This document shows, one piece after another, positions 26,101 through 33,360 of a stretch of 64,000 nucleotides of DNA (its first letter is position 1; each line of letters starts with the position of its first letter). The stretch spans positions 32,301 through 96,300 of the forward strand of contig JANXYV010000186.1 in assembly GCA_025355875.1 (NCBI GenBank). The letters are read 5' to 3'. Under the pieces are notes generated by a model, which saw only the letters and a program-made list of their open reading frames with translations, was not told the origin of the DNA and searched no databases. The DNA comes from Prolixibacteraceae bacterium. GTDB taxonomy: Bacteria > Bacteroidota > Bacteroidia > Bacteroidales > Prolixibacteraceae. The position numbers and the translations under genes were made by a program.

Positions 26101-27135
26101 ATTTCCAGTAAAATAATTATTTTCAAGTCTAAAGCCCGATTCTCCATAATAGTTATCAATTGAATTACTATTATTAGAGAATCCAACAATCCCACCAACA
26201 CTAGCATTACCAATAATATAACCTTCAGAATTGTTTTTCGAAATAATGATATTACTTGAAGAGTACAAATTCTTTAAGTATTGCTGACGTTCTGATAGAT
26301 TATGACAATAACCGGTTAAGCCACCTAAATTTGATCCTCCATTTATAGTACACAAAGTGTAATTCTTTGTAATATTAATTGTGGTATATGCCGAAAGTCC
26401 TACCACTGGTGACGGCCACGAGCCGGAAACAACACCTATGCTATGCGCATAAATATAACCAATTAAGCCTCCAATATTATCAACTCCATTTATATAAGAC
26501 GAAATAGAATTATCAGTTATATTAGAAGAATTGCTTTTCCCGCTAGATTCTACAATTAAGGAACCGATCAGTCCTCCACAATTATTTGTTCCAGTTACGA
26601 TTCCGGTGAAGTAGTTATTTGTAATAGTAGGTGAATTATTAACACAACCGATAATGCCACCAACATCTGTGCCAGAGCCACTTACGGAAAGATTTGAAAA
26701 ACAATTATCTATAGTACTATTAGTTGCATAGCCAATTAATGAACCTACGTATCTTTGCCCTTTTACTATACCAACTTCAAATTTCAAATTTTTAATTATA
26801 GCTCCATTAGTTGAATTAAAAAAACCAATATTATCAGTTGTAGGTCTATTGATTTTAAAATTTAAAATTTTAAAATTATCTCCATCTAAAACACCACTAA
26901 AACTTCCAATTGGATTCCAACCCATATTTGGATTATTATCCTCTATCCATGCTGCCAGATCAATATCATTAATGATCTTAAAGTTTGCACTAGTTAGATT
27001 ACGGATTTGATTTAGTTCATCTCCATTTGAAATTAGATAGGGATCGTTACTGGTTCCGGAACCGCTTCCGCTAAACTGTGCATATAGCCCGCTACTAAAG
27101 ATTAAAAGCAAAGTGCATAAGAAGAATTTTTTCAT
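23191..27135 (-). CDS. Secreted GLUG / InlB-B-repeat protein with T9SS sorting domain
   Basis: 1314 residues with signal peptide (MKKFFLCTLLLIFSSGLYAQ). Residues 25-500 and 580-900 are beta-helical GLUG-type repeats (IGGLIGY, TVGGIVGF, VGGIIGC, YIGGIAAANYG, FIGGLAGYNYG), common in adhesins and IgA-protease-like proteins. An Ig-like module lies near 510-580. Residues 1019-1237 are three tandem 73-residue divergent InlB B-repeats (GYSFVNWTENG, GYSFSNWSENG, GYKFVSWTENE). The last 70 residues form a type IX secretion C-terminal domain (IRIYPNPVQDVLII, LKPGFYFVKV). It is probably a surface adhesin or glycan-binding protein; no enzyme motif seen. Markedly AT-rich. Its divergent XRE neighbour has operators over the shared promoter. 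Confidence 0.88.
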   Translation of the reverse strand: MKKFFLCTLLLIFSSGLYAQFSGSGSGTSNDPYLISNGDELNQIRNLTSANFKIINDIDLAAWIEDNNPNMGWNPIGSFSGVLDGDNFKILNFKINRPTTDNIGFFNSTNGAIIKNLKFEVGIVKGQRYVGSLIGYATNSTIDNCFSNLSVSGSGTDVGGIIGCVNNSPTITNNYFTGIVTGTNNCGGLIGSLIVESSGKSNSSNITDNSISSYINGVDNIGGLIGYIYAHSIGVVSGSWPSPVVGLSAYTTINITKNYTLCTINGGSNLGGLTGYCHNLSERQQYLKNLYSSSNIIISKNNSEGYIIGNASVGGIVGFSNNSNSIDNYYGESGFRLENNYFTGNLKGTGQTGGILGYIYSNLSTKYWGGYFSNINMNYSNSTIENAGSNSGGIIAKAANISITNNISITSLQSGISNVNKVLGQNESGCGFSNNLAWVKTVLLENSEIKQVVDDDLNGIGYGLSSLELKATYQGLGFDFTNTWNISNTESLPFFLWQTPPAEFTNNPFKPGSTTINGKCVSGAKVIIKVNDISFNTVATGNIWSIEVPALKAGDVLSVTAQTSGLKPSYTVIQSVLLNGDGTIANPYKIYTESDLRTITDLGSHYILMNDISLSNAWVPIGTQANSLRGSFDGNNHIISNLYITADVASLFYQTASTATIKNLHVKASATKTFAGQTYTAGIVAVNKGIIDSCSFSGNLSNTTNSGYIGGIAAANYGKINRTFCIGNRTSATASSFIGGLAGYNYGTINQAYSAGDISTSGATSYGGGLIGFNEGIVSNTNASGKVSATGATSYSGGLIAYNKKKVENSYSNSNVSSIYRASALVGYNDGTSAFSKNCVALGKSVSGNNSINRIVGGFANSAPIPVLTDNYANKDMIVTVNGNIVNVTDNGMQGTGKSLDQLRLQSNYSALSFNFDTIWHIKESVTFPYLFNIQSNSPEIVTPVYSGTSVALAGSHIENGSTVKVWTNKNSSAKYNTVVNGKWNVILDILYPNDSIFVTASTGLKGESFVINAIVIANTYTISASANPSFGGSFSGAKTYNSGEVATLSASPNAGYSFVNWTENGTAVSDNPNYSFTVNINRTLVANFGINIHTISLSALPVLGGSVSGGGTFNYGTTVSLTAVANTGYSFSNWSENGLSVSTNPSYNFSVNANRSLVANFTLNTHTVSISGLPILGGSVIGGGTFDYSSTVTVTATPNPGYKFVSWTENEVQLSIVNEYSFSVGSNRVLVAKFTLNTEIVDQLQTDIRIYPNPVQDVLIIDAPQIDMISVLVFDYLGRELITSIGKKVNISHLKPGFYFVKVNETIFKIVKE
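23425..24081 (-). repeat. Three 219-bp tandem coding repeats (InlB B-type)
   Basis: Encodes residues 1019-1091, 1092-1164 and 1165-1237, each 73 codons with no length change. Copies 2 and 3 share GGSVxGGGTF and copies 1 and 2 share GYSFxNWxENG and NRxLVANF. The equal length and visible identity indicate internal duplication. Confidence 0.9.
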
Positions 27136-27212
27136 GGACGGGTGGTTTTAGTTTCAGCAATAATTCAGAATTAATCGCAATTCGTTCAAAGATTTAGTTT
27201 AGATTCTGCTTA

Positions 27213-27230
27213 GTTGTCATATATGATAAC
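27213..27230. promoter_or_regulatory. Operator 1 (GTTGTCA-N4-TGATAAC)
   Basis: An 18-bp near-perfect palindrome with one G/T asymmetry (GTTGTCATATATGATAAC). It lies just downstream of the minus-strand -7 box, so a bound protein would block transcription of the surface-protein gene. Confidence 0.65.
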
Positions 27231-27237
27231 CGATTCA

Positions 27238-27245
27238 CAAATATA
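27238..27245 (-). promoter_or_regulatory. -7 box for the surface-protein gene
   Basis: TATATTTG on the minus strand fits TAnnTTTG and sits between the two operators. The -33 region coincides with operator 2. Leader about 100 nt to the ATG at 27135. Confidence 0.5.
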
Positions 27246-27258
27246 AAATAAAATATTA

Positions 27259-27276
27259 GTTGTCACTAATGATAAC
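27259..27276. promoter_or_regulatory. Operator 2 (GTTGTCA-N4-TGATAAC)
   Basis: Same half-sites and spacing as operator 1 (GTTGTCACTAATGATAAC), 46 bp away start to start. It ends 2 bp before the XRE gene's ATG, consistent with autoregulation. Confidence 0.65.
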
Positions 27277-27278
27277 TA

Positions 27279-27497
27279 ATGAAAAAAGAGCAGATTCAAC
27301 AAATTGTTGGTAATCGAATAAGATCTCTTCGGGAATCCAAAGGGATTTCCCAACAAGTATTGGCTGCTATGTGTAACTTTGAGAAAGGGAATATGTCAAG
27401 AATAGAAGCTGGCAAAACCAACCCAACACTTATGACACTCCACAAAATTAGCCAGGCGCTCGAAATTAAAATCACTGATTTGGTTGATTTTGAATAG
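27279..27497 (+). CDS. XRE-family HTH regulator
   Basis: 72 residues, almost entirely one lambda-repressor-like helix-turn-helix: IRSLRESKGISQQVLAAMCNFEKGNMSRIEAGKTNP, with the recognition helix around EKGNMSRIEAG. No effector domain, as usual for small XRE regulators that dimerise on palindromes. Its own start is flanked by an 18-bp palindrome, repeated 46 bp upstream across the divergent promoter of the GLUG/T9SS protein. The likely role is local repressor of that gene and of itself. No toxin-like partner is adjacent. Belongs to the AT-rich patch. Confidence 0.88.
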   Translation: MKKEQIQQIVGNRIRSLRESKGISQQVLAAMCNFEKGNMSRIEAGKTNPTLMTLHKISQALEIKITDLVDFE

Positions 27498-27575
27498 CGA
27501 ATACTTTTCTATTGGTGATATTCTCCAAACCCAAATAACTTTTCCTAACTTGACCTTTCAATTAAACCTGTTTTT

Positions 27576-29144
27576 ATGAAACGCCGTAACTTCTTTAAAG
27601 CCGCAGCTTTGGGTGGAGGAACACTCGCTCTTGCTCCATTGAGTTCATGTGTTCAATCTACTCCGACCGAAAAAACTGAACCTAATTACATCGATTTCGA
27701 GTTGAATGAAGTAACCATTGCTGAACTTCAGGAGAAAATGAAATCAGGTAAAATGTCTTCGGCGGAAATCACCCAAAAATACCTTGATCGTATTGAACAA
27801 CTCAATACAAACGGACCTGAGCTTCGGGCAGTGATTGAGCTGAATCCTGATGCGCGCGCTATTGCCAAAGCGATGGATGATGAACGCAAATCGGGTAAAG
27901 TTCGCGGTCCGATGCATGGAGTCCCTGTCCTGATCAAAGACAATATTGATACCGGAGACCAGATGCAAACCTCGGCTGGTTCGCTGGCCCTGGTTGGAAA
28001 TCCGGCTCTTGATGATGCAGTTATCGTTCGCAAATTGCGTGAATCAGGCGCTGTTTTGCTGGGCAAAACCAACCTGAGCGAATTGGCGAATTTTCGTTCC
28101 ACCAAATCGTCGAGCGGCTGGAGTGGGAGAGGCGGACAGGTTCGCAATCCGTTTTGTACCGACCGAAGTCCCTGCGGTTCAAGCTCCGGAACCGGCTCGG
28201 CTGTTTCGGCTAATTTGTGTGCAATAGGAATTGGCACCGAAACCGATGGCTCGATCGTTTGTCCTTCAGGAATAAATGGAATTGTGGGTATCAAACCAAC
28301 CGTAGGACTTTGGAGCGGCGATGGAATCATCCCGATTTCGCACTCACAGGATACAGCAGGACCGATGGCCCGAACCGTCACGGATGCCGCCATTTTGTTG
28401 GGTTTGCTGGCCGAAAAGCCTCAAGATTATACTCCGGAACTGAAAGTCGACGGTTTGAGAAATGCACGTATCGGCATCGCTTCCGAGTTTTTTGGATTTC
28501 ATTCCGGAGTGAATAAGCTAATGGATGAAGCGATTCAAACGTTAAAGAATTCAGGTGCAATCCTGGTCGAAAATCTGAAGTTTGAAAACCGCGAAGAATG
28601 GGGAAAACTGGAGTGGCAGGTTCTGATTTCGGAATTCAAGGCTGATTTGAATGCTTACCTGAAAACCCGTTCAGGTTTGAAAGTGCAGTCGCTCGCCGAT
28701 TTGATTGAATTCAACAAGCAAAATCAGGACGCCGAACTAAAATGGTTTGGACAGGAAATTTTTGAAGAAGCAGAAGAAACCAAGGGGCTGGATGATCCGG
28801 AATACCGGAAGGCGCTGGCCAAAGCGAAAGAACTCACCCAAAAAGGCATTGAAAAGCTGATGGACCAACACCATCTCGACGCGTTGATTGCCCCGACCAA
28901 CGGCCCGGCATGGACGATTGACTGGGTGAACGGCGATCATTTTGGAGGAGGAAGTTCAGAACCTGCAGCCATTTCAGGCTATCCTTCGGTAACTGTTCCG
29001 GCCGGCTTTGTGCATGGATTACCGATTGGTCTTTCATTTTTTGGCCGTGCATGGAGCGAACCGGTATTAATCAAACTGGCTTTTGCATTCGAAAAAGCTA
29101 CCAAACACCGCAAATCGCCTGGATTTTTGAGTTCACTTGCCTGA
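27576..29144 (+). CDS. Amidase-signature lipoprotein
   Basis: 522-residue amidase of the amidase-signature family. N-terminal RRNFFKAAALGGG followed by a lipobox-like LSSC (Cys about 25), so it is exported, perhaps via Tat, and lipidated. Catalytic Ser-cisSer-Lys: Lys in VPVLIKDNIDT, Ser residues in SPCGSSSGTGSAVSA and ETDGSIVCPSGINGIVGIKPT. GatA-like overall, but the export signal and lone position rule out the glutamyl-amidotransferase subunit. It hydrolyses amides outside the cytoplasm, substrate unknown. It begins 78 bp after the XRE gene, though GC content returns to the genome norm here. Confidence 0.92.
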   Translation: MKRRNFFKAAALGGGTLALAPLSSCVQSTPTEKTEPNYIDFELNEVTIAELQEKMKSGKMSSAEITQKYLDRIEQLNTNGPELRAVIELNPDARAIAKAMDDERKSGKVRGPMHGVPVLIKDNIDTGDQMQTSAGSLALVGNPALDDAVIVRKLRESGAVLLGKTNLSELANFRSTKSSSGWSGRGGQVRNPFCTDRSPCGSSSGTGSAVSANLCAIGIGTETDGSIVCPSGINGIVGIKPTVGLWSGDGIIPISHSQDTAGPMARTVTDAAILLGLLAEKPQDYTPELKVDGLRNARIGIASEFFGFHSGVNKLMDEAIQTLKNSGAILVENLKFENREEWGKLEWQVLISEFKADLNAYLKTRSGLKVQSLADLIEFNKQNQDAELKWFGQEIFEEAEETKGLDDPEYRKALAKAKELTQKGIEKLMDQHHLDALIAPTNGPAWTIDWVNGDHFGGGSSEPAAISGYPSVTVPAGFVHGLPIGLSFFGRAWSEPVLIKLAFAFEKATKHRKSPGFLSSLA

Positions 29145-29233
29145 ATGGAACACGTGATTTCTATAAAATATTTAGATTAGATTAATTTTAAACATTTCAA
29201 TTGAGGATAATTTTTTTCTTTAAACAAAAGAAT

Positions 29234-29241
29234 TACTTTTG
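29234..29241 (+). promoter_or_regulatory. -7 box of the CBS-Nramp operon
   Basis: TACTTTTG fits TAnnTTTG; no clear -33. A start about 7 nt downstream would give a leader of roughly 120 nt before the ATG at 29372. Confidence 0.5.
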
Positions 29242-29265
29242 CCGCAAACCAATATTAACATTAAA

Positions 29266-29310
29266 ATGGACGAAGGGCCTGCGAGTATATTATTTATTAA
29301 CCTGATGTAG
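29266..29310 (+). CDS. Candidate 14-codon leader peptide (MDEGPASILFINLM)
   Basis: A short ORF, ATG at 29266 to TAG at 29308-29310, entirely within the leader of the metal-transport operon. Acidic residues and a proline come right after the start (MDEGP), the type of N-terminus known to destabilise ribosomes at low Mg2+ in enterobacterial mgtA leader peptides. Its stop is 14 nt before the first strand of the SD-masking structure. Whether it is translated is unknown; there is no strong SD ahead of it. Confidence 0.35.
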   Translation: MDEGPASILFINLM

Positions 29311-29323
29311 CAGGATTGCCATT

Positions 29324-29365
29324 CCTTTGTTTGTGCTTCTCCTGTTGTGTCCCAAAACAAGGAGG
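29324..29365 (+). promoter_or_regulatory. Shine-Dalgarno-masking alternative hairpins
   Basis: The SD AAGGAGGTG (29359-29367) can pair in two exclusive ways. CTCCTGTT (29339-29346) pairs with AAC-A-AGGAG (29356-29364, one bulged A). CCTTTGTTT (29324-29332) pairs with AAACAAGG (29355-29362, one bulged T). Both are 8-bp stems. This suggests control of translation initiation of the CBS protein, possibly set by ribosome position on the upstream ORF. Confidence 0.45.
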
Positions 29366-29371
29366 TGCATA

Positions 29372-30640
29372 ATGACCACTATCACCACATTTTATTTAAG
29401 CCGTATTGTTGGTATCAAAGTTTATGATGCCAATGGACAGTACGTTGGCATTGTTAAAGATTTGCTTGTTGAATCCGAATCTTCGAACCTTACCTCGGGA
29501 CATCCGGCAGTTACGGGAATCAAGATCAAACGGAACAATCAGATATCATTCTATTCTTTCCAGCAATTTCAGGTAGAAAAGGTGAATGGCAAAATCAAAA
29601 TTATTGCCACTCAGTTAACCAATTTACCTGAAGATAATATTAACAACGATTTGTCGTTGGTCGAATCGGTACTCGACAAACAGATTGTGGATCTGAATGG
29701 GCGTAAACTGGTTCGGGTAAACGATGTGCGTCTGGTTTCGCTGGTCAACGGAACTTTTGCAGTTGCGGTTGATATTGGAATGGAAGGCCTGCTGAGAAGG
29801 ATCGGAATCGCAAAGCCGCTAAAATTTGGATTATCGTTGGTAGGATCGAACATGCCCGGAAAGTTTATCAATTGGGAAGATTTTGAGGCCATTGATTTCT
29901 CCAATCTCAACATTAAACTTTCGAAGACTTATAAAAAGCTTCAAACCCTTCACCCATCTGATTTGGCGGATATCATTGAAGAATTGGGGAAGAAGGCAAG
30001 CGCCGAGATATTCTCTTCGCTGGATGACGAAAAGGCAGCCGATGTAATGGAGGAACTCGAGCCCGAAACCCAGGTTCAGATTCTCGAAGGTCTTTCGATT
30101 GAGAAAGCAGCCGACGTTTTGGATAAAATGCCTGCCGATGAGGTCGCTGATATATTCGAAGGACTGGAAGATGAGAAGATCGAACTTCTTCTGAACGAGA
30201 TGGAAAAAGAGACTTCCCAGGATGTCCGGGAATTGCTCGTTTATCCGGACCATACGGTGGGTAGCATCATGTCTTCTGAATTTATGTCGTTCAACCTGAA
30301 CATGACGATTGAGGAAGTTTTGGCTGAGCTGAGAAGAACAAAACCGGAATCGGAAACCTTATACAACCTTTTTGTTACTGATGAAAATGAAGTGCTACTG
30401 GCAACCTTTTCAATCAGGGATGTGGTTATCACGCCTCCTGAAACGCAGATTAATCAGATCATGAAACCATCACCAGTCCATCTTCGGGATTATCAGAAAA
30501 TTAATGAAGTGGCGGAGATCGTTTCGAAATATAACCTTTTGGCCATACCAGTTGTTGACAACAAGAATGTACTGAAAGGAATGGTGGTTATTGATGACGT
30601 GATCGAAGATTTGATCCGCAAACGCAGAACAAATAAATAG
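29372..30640 (+). CDS. Soluble PRC-barrel / MgtE-N / CBS-pair protein
   Basis: 422 residues from ATG 29372, chosen for the strong SD AAGGAGGTG 5 nt before it; an upstream TTG frame extension overlaps the leader. Order: two PRC-barrel domains (about residues 5-80 and 95-175), the helical MgtE intracellular N domain (185-290, LHPSDLADIIEEL, EKAADVLDKMPADEVADIFEGL), then a CBS pair (290-415, TVGSIMSSEFMSF, AIPVVDNKNVLKGMVVIDDV). In MgtE these two modules sense cytosolic Mg2+ and gate the channel; the transmembrane channel is absent here. It lies 12 bp upstream of an Nramp transporter, so it may be a detached Mg2+-responsive regulator of that protein. This last point is inference. Confidence 0.85.
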   Translation: MTTITTFYLSRIVGIKVYDANGQYVGIVKDLLVESESSNLTSGHPAVTGIKIKRNNQISFYSFQQFQVEKVNGKIKIIATQLTNLPEDNINNDLSLVESVLDKQIVDLNGRKLVRVNDVRLVSLVNGTFAVAVDIGMEGLLRRIGIAKPLKFGLSLVGSNMPGKFINWEDFEAIDFSNLNIKLSKTYKKLQTLHPSDLADIIEELGKKASAEIFSSLDDEKAADVMEELEPETQVQILEGLSIEKAADVLDKMPADEVADIFEGLEDEKIELLLNEMEKETSQDVRELLVYPDHTVGSIMSSEFMSFNLNMTIEEVLAELRRTKPESETLYNLFVTDENEVLLATFSIRDVVITPPETQINQIMKPSPVHLRDYQKINEVAEIVSKYNLLAIPVVDNKNVLKGMVVIDDVIEDLIRKRRTNK

Positions 30641-30652
30641 GAGGAGTGAGTC

Positions 30653-31894
30653 ATGTTTAAGAATAGAAAATCACTTTTCCAAAAGATAGCCATTTTTCTG
30701 GCTATTCTTGGTCCGGGAATAATTACCGGCAGCGTTGACAATGACGCCGGAGGAATCACCACATACTCGGTTGCCGGCGCTGTTTACGGTTATAATTTGC
30801 TTTGGACTCTGATACCCTCATTTATTGTTCTTGTGGTAATTCAGGAAATGAATGCCCGCATGGGTATCGTTACGGGGAAAGGACTTGCGGATTTGATCCG
30901 AGAAAATGCAGGAGTCAAGGTCACTTTCTTCATATTCATTGGATTGCTGGTTGCCGATATCGGAAATACAACCACCGAATTTGCCGGGGTCGCCGGAAGT
31001 ATGGAAGTATTTGGAGTGAGCAAATACATCTCGGTACCTATTATTGGGGTTTTGATCTGGCTGCTGGTCGTGAAAGGAACATACAAAATTGCCGAACGAA
31101 TCTTTTTACTTTTTAGCGTTTCCTTGCTGATGTACGTGGTTTCGGCCTTGATGGGAAAACCTCACTGGGGTGAGATTGGTCATTCAATCATCCATCCTGA
31201 ATTGGAGATAAACACCAAAAGCCTTGCCATGATCATCGGAATTATCGGAACGACTATTGCCCCGTGGATGCAGTTCTATATGCAATCATCGGTGATTGAA
31301 AAAGGACTGGACATGAAGCAATACAAATATTCACTGATTGATATTGTTGTGGGCTGTGTAGCTACCGTTGTTGTGGCATTCTTTATAATTGTTGCCTGTG
31401 CCTCAACGCTTCACGAAAACGGCATGGTGATCAACGAAGCCAAAGATGCTGCCCTGGCTCTGAGGCCTCTTGCCGGTGCTCTTGCCTCACAGGTTTTTGC
31501 ATTTGGTCTTTTTATTGCCTCCATTTTTTCGGCTACGATTTTGCCATTAGCCACCGCATTTTATGTTTGTGAAGCTTTTGGTTTCGAAGCCGGAATTGAC
31601 AAGAAATGGGATGAGGCCAGAGAGTTTTACGTACTTTATACCGGTATCCTGGTATTGTCAGCGGCCATCATTTTGCTTCCCAATGCCCCGCTGATATTAA
31701 TTTCCTTGTGGTCGCAGGTCATTAACGGGATGCTTTTGCCGGTGGTTCTGATTTGTATGATTTTGTTGGTCAACAACAAAAAAATCATGGGAGAATATGT
31801 AAACAAACCAGTCAACAACATTATTGGCTGGAGTGCCATCGTAATCCTTATTCTTTTATCACTGACACTTCTTTTACTGCCAATTTTTACTTAA
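30653..31894 (+). CDS. Nramp-family transporter, possibly Mg2+-specific (NRMT-like)
   Basis: 413 residues, about 11 transmembrane helices, inner membrane. Start ATG 30653 follows a strong SD (AGGAGG, 30639-30644). The Nramp fold is recognised from AIFLAILGPGIITG in TM1 and the overall TM1/TM6 pattern. The metal-site motifs differ from Mn/Fe transporters: the TM1 DPGN motif reads DNDA (D29-A32), and the TM6 MPH motif reads APW (A203-W205), so the transition-metal-selecting Met is Ala. Loss of that Met is the known hallmark of Nramp-related magnesium transporters. Co-operonic with an MgtE-N/CBS protein, which fits Mg2+. It is not a canonical MntH. Confidence 0.82.
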   Translation: MFKNRKSLFQKIAIFLAILGPGIITGSVDNDAGGITTYSVAGAVYGYNLLWTLIPSFIVLVVIQEMNARMGIVTGKGLADLIRENAGVKVTFFIFIGLLVADIGNTTTEFAGVAGSMEVFGVSKYISVPIIGVLIWLLVVKGTYKIAERIFLLFSVSLLMYVVSALMGKPHWGEIGHSIIHPELEINTKSLAMIIGIIGTTIAPWMQFYMQSSVIEKGLDMKQYKYSLIDIVVGCVATVVVAFFIIVACASTLHENGMVINEAKDAALALRPLAGALASQVFAFGLFIASIFSATILPLATAFYVCEAFGFEAGIDKKWDEAREFYVLYTGILVLSAAIILLPNAPLILISLWSQVINGMLLPVVLICMILLVNNKKIMGEYVNKPVNNIIGWSAIVILILLSLTLLLLPIFT

Positions 31895-32001
31895 AAAAGA
31901 CAGAAAAAAAAAGCTGTTCAGGATGTTATTTTAGTTCTAAGAAAGATTACTTTCAGGCACTCCTCATAATTAAGTTTTCACTTCTGAAACCTGGAAAACA
32001 A

Positions 32002-33348
32002 ATGATTACACTATCAAAAAAGCGAAAGTTCCTCATACTTCAGTTATGCCTGTTTTCGGGTATAATCAACATTCAGGCCCAAACACCAAAGGACAGCATT
32101 GCAGATAAACGCTGGAACTTTCATTTTCAGAATACTGTGATTTACCAGGTACATCCCTCGTTTCATTCGGCCTATTCTGGAAAGAACAGTCTAAATTCAG
32201 GTGAAGAAAGGACCACCTCGATTTCAGGAACTATTTATTTAGGAGCAAAATTGTGGAAAGGCGCATCAGTTTATTACAACCCGGAAATTTCAGGCGGAAG
32301 CGGATTCTCATCCACGCTGGGAATCGCAGGCTTTCCGAATGGCGAAGTTTACCGGGTGAGTGATTTAAGTCCTACCATTTATTCAGCCAGGTTGTATCTG
32401 AAACAGGTTTTTGCTCTTTCTGACCGCTATGTCGCCGTAAAAGATGGCATCAATCAATTGCCAGGGCGTTTGCCTGATTCCTATTTTGCAATAACGGCCG
32501 GAAAATTCAGTATAATGGACTTTTTTGACTGCAATAAATACAGCCATGATCCACGGAATCAATTTTATAACTGGGCATTGATGGGCAATGGAGCATGGGA
32601 TTATCCGGCCAATACCCGTGGATATACTTTTGGATTTGTTGCTGAACTGGTCAAACCGCAATGGTCGCTGAGGCTTGCAGCAGTTATGGTTCCAAAAACG
32701 GCTAATGGAGCTGAAATGGATCGCGATATTTTGCATGCAAGTTCAGAAGCAATCGAGTTTGTTCATCAGTATACCATCGGAGGTCAATCGGGAAATATTG
32801 GTCTGATGACGTACCTGACCGAAGCTCAAATGGGCAACTATGCTCAGGCCATTGAACTGGGAGAAGCCGGTCAGGTTGCGCCAAATGTTGAAAGCACCAG
32901 AACACCAGGCCGGACCAAATACGGTTTTGGATTGAACATTGAACACCATTTTAGCGAAAATGTGGGTGCTTTTTTACGGGCAAGCTGGAACGACGGGCAC
33001 AACGAAACCTGGGTATTTACTGAAATCGACAGGGCCGTCAGCGCCGGGTTGCAATTCAAAGGTGATATATGGAAACGTGCCGAAGATAAACTTGGTTTCG
33101 CACTGATGGCAAACGGCTTGTCGGAAGAACACCGGAATTACTTAAAAGCTGGCGGTTACGGTTTTATTATCGGCGATGGGAACCTGAATTACCAACCCGA
33201 AATGATTACTGAGTTGTATTATTCATTCCGACTTGGAAACTATCCGCTGTGGATCAGTCCGGATTACCAGTTTATTCTCAATCCGGCATACAACAAAGAC
33301 CGTGGACCGGTTCATGCTTTTGGTGTTCGGGTGCATTTGGAAATATGA
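32002..33348 (+). CDS. Outer-membrane porin, carbohydrate-selective (OprB-like)
   Basis: 448 residues from ATG 32002 with signal peptide (KFLILQLCLFSGIINIQAQ). Upstream codons in the same frame overlap the Nramp gene and are not coding. Beta-barrel composition; the segment ITAGKFSIMDFFDCNKYSHD and WDYPANTRGYTFG is typical of OprB-type carbohydrate porins. It ends ...HAFGVRVHLEI, an outer-membrane barrel C-terminus. It follows the metal-transport operon by 107 bp and may be part of it, in which case passage of metal ions or chelates is an alternative role. Convergent with the next gene. Confidence 0.72.
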   Translation: MITLSKKRKFLILQLCLFSGIINIQAQTPKDSIADKRWNFHFQNTVIYQVHPSFHSAYSGKNSLNSGEERTTSISGTIYLGAKLWKGASVYYNPEISGGSGFSSTLGIAGFPNGEVYRVSDLSPTIYSARLYLKQVFALSDRYVAVKDGINQLPGRLPDSYFAITAGKFSIMDFFDCNKYSHDPRNQFYNWALMGNGAWDYPANTRGYTFGFVAELVKPQWSLRLAAVMVPKTANGAEMDRDILHASSEAIEFVHQYTIGGQSGNIGLMTYLTEAQMGNYAQAIELGEAGQVAPNVESTRTPGRTKYGFGLNIEHHFSENVGAFLRASWNDGHNETWVFTEIDRAVSAGLQFKGDIWKRAEDKLGFALMANGLSEEHRNYLKAGGYGFIIGDGNLNYQPEMITELYYSFRLGNYPLWISPDYQFILNPAYNKDRGPVHAFGVRVHLEI

Positions 33349-33360
33349 TGCTCAGCCGAA

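Noticed and set aside
27576..29144. GatA subunit of glutamyl-tRNA amidotransferase
   Set aside because: The amidase has an export signal with lipobox and no gatB or gatC neighbour.
29241..29371. M-box (ykoK) or yybP-ykoY riboswitch in the CBS-Nramp leader
   Set aside because: The conserved core sequences of neither class are present; only short local hairpins and the upstream ORF were found.
30653..31894. Canonical Mn2+ transporter MntH
   Set aside because: DPGN and MPH motifs are both altered, including the Met that selects transition metals.
31753..32001. Long N-terminal extension of the porin gene
   Set aside because: It overlaps the Nramp gene out of frame and lacks a signal peptide; the ATG at 32002 opens directly on a clear signal peptide.
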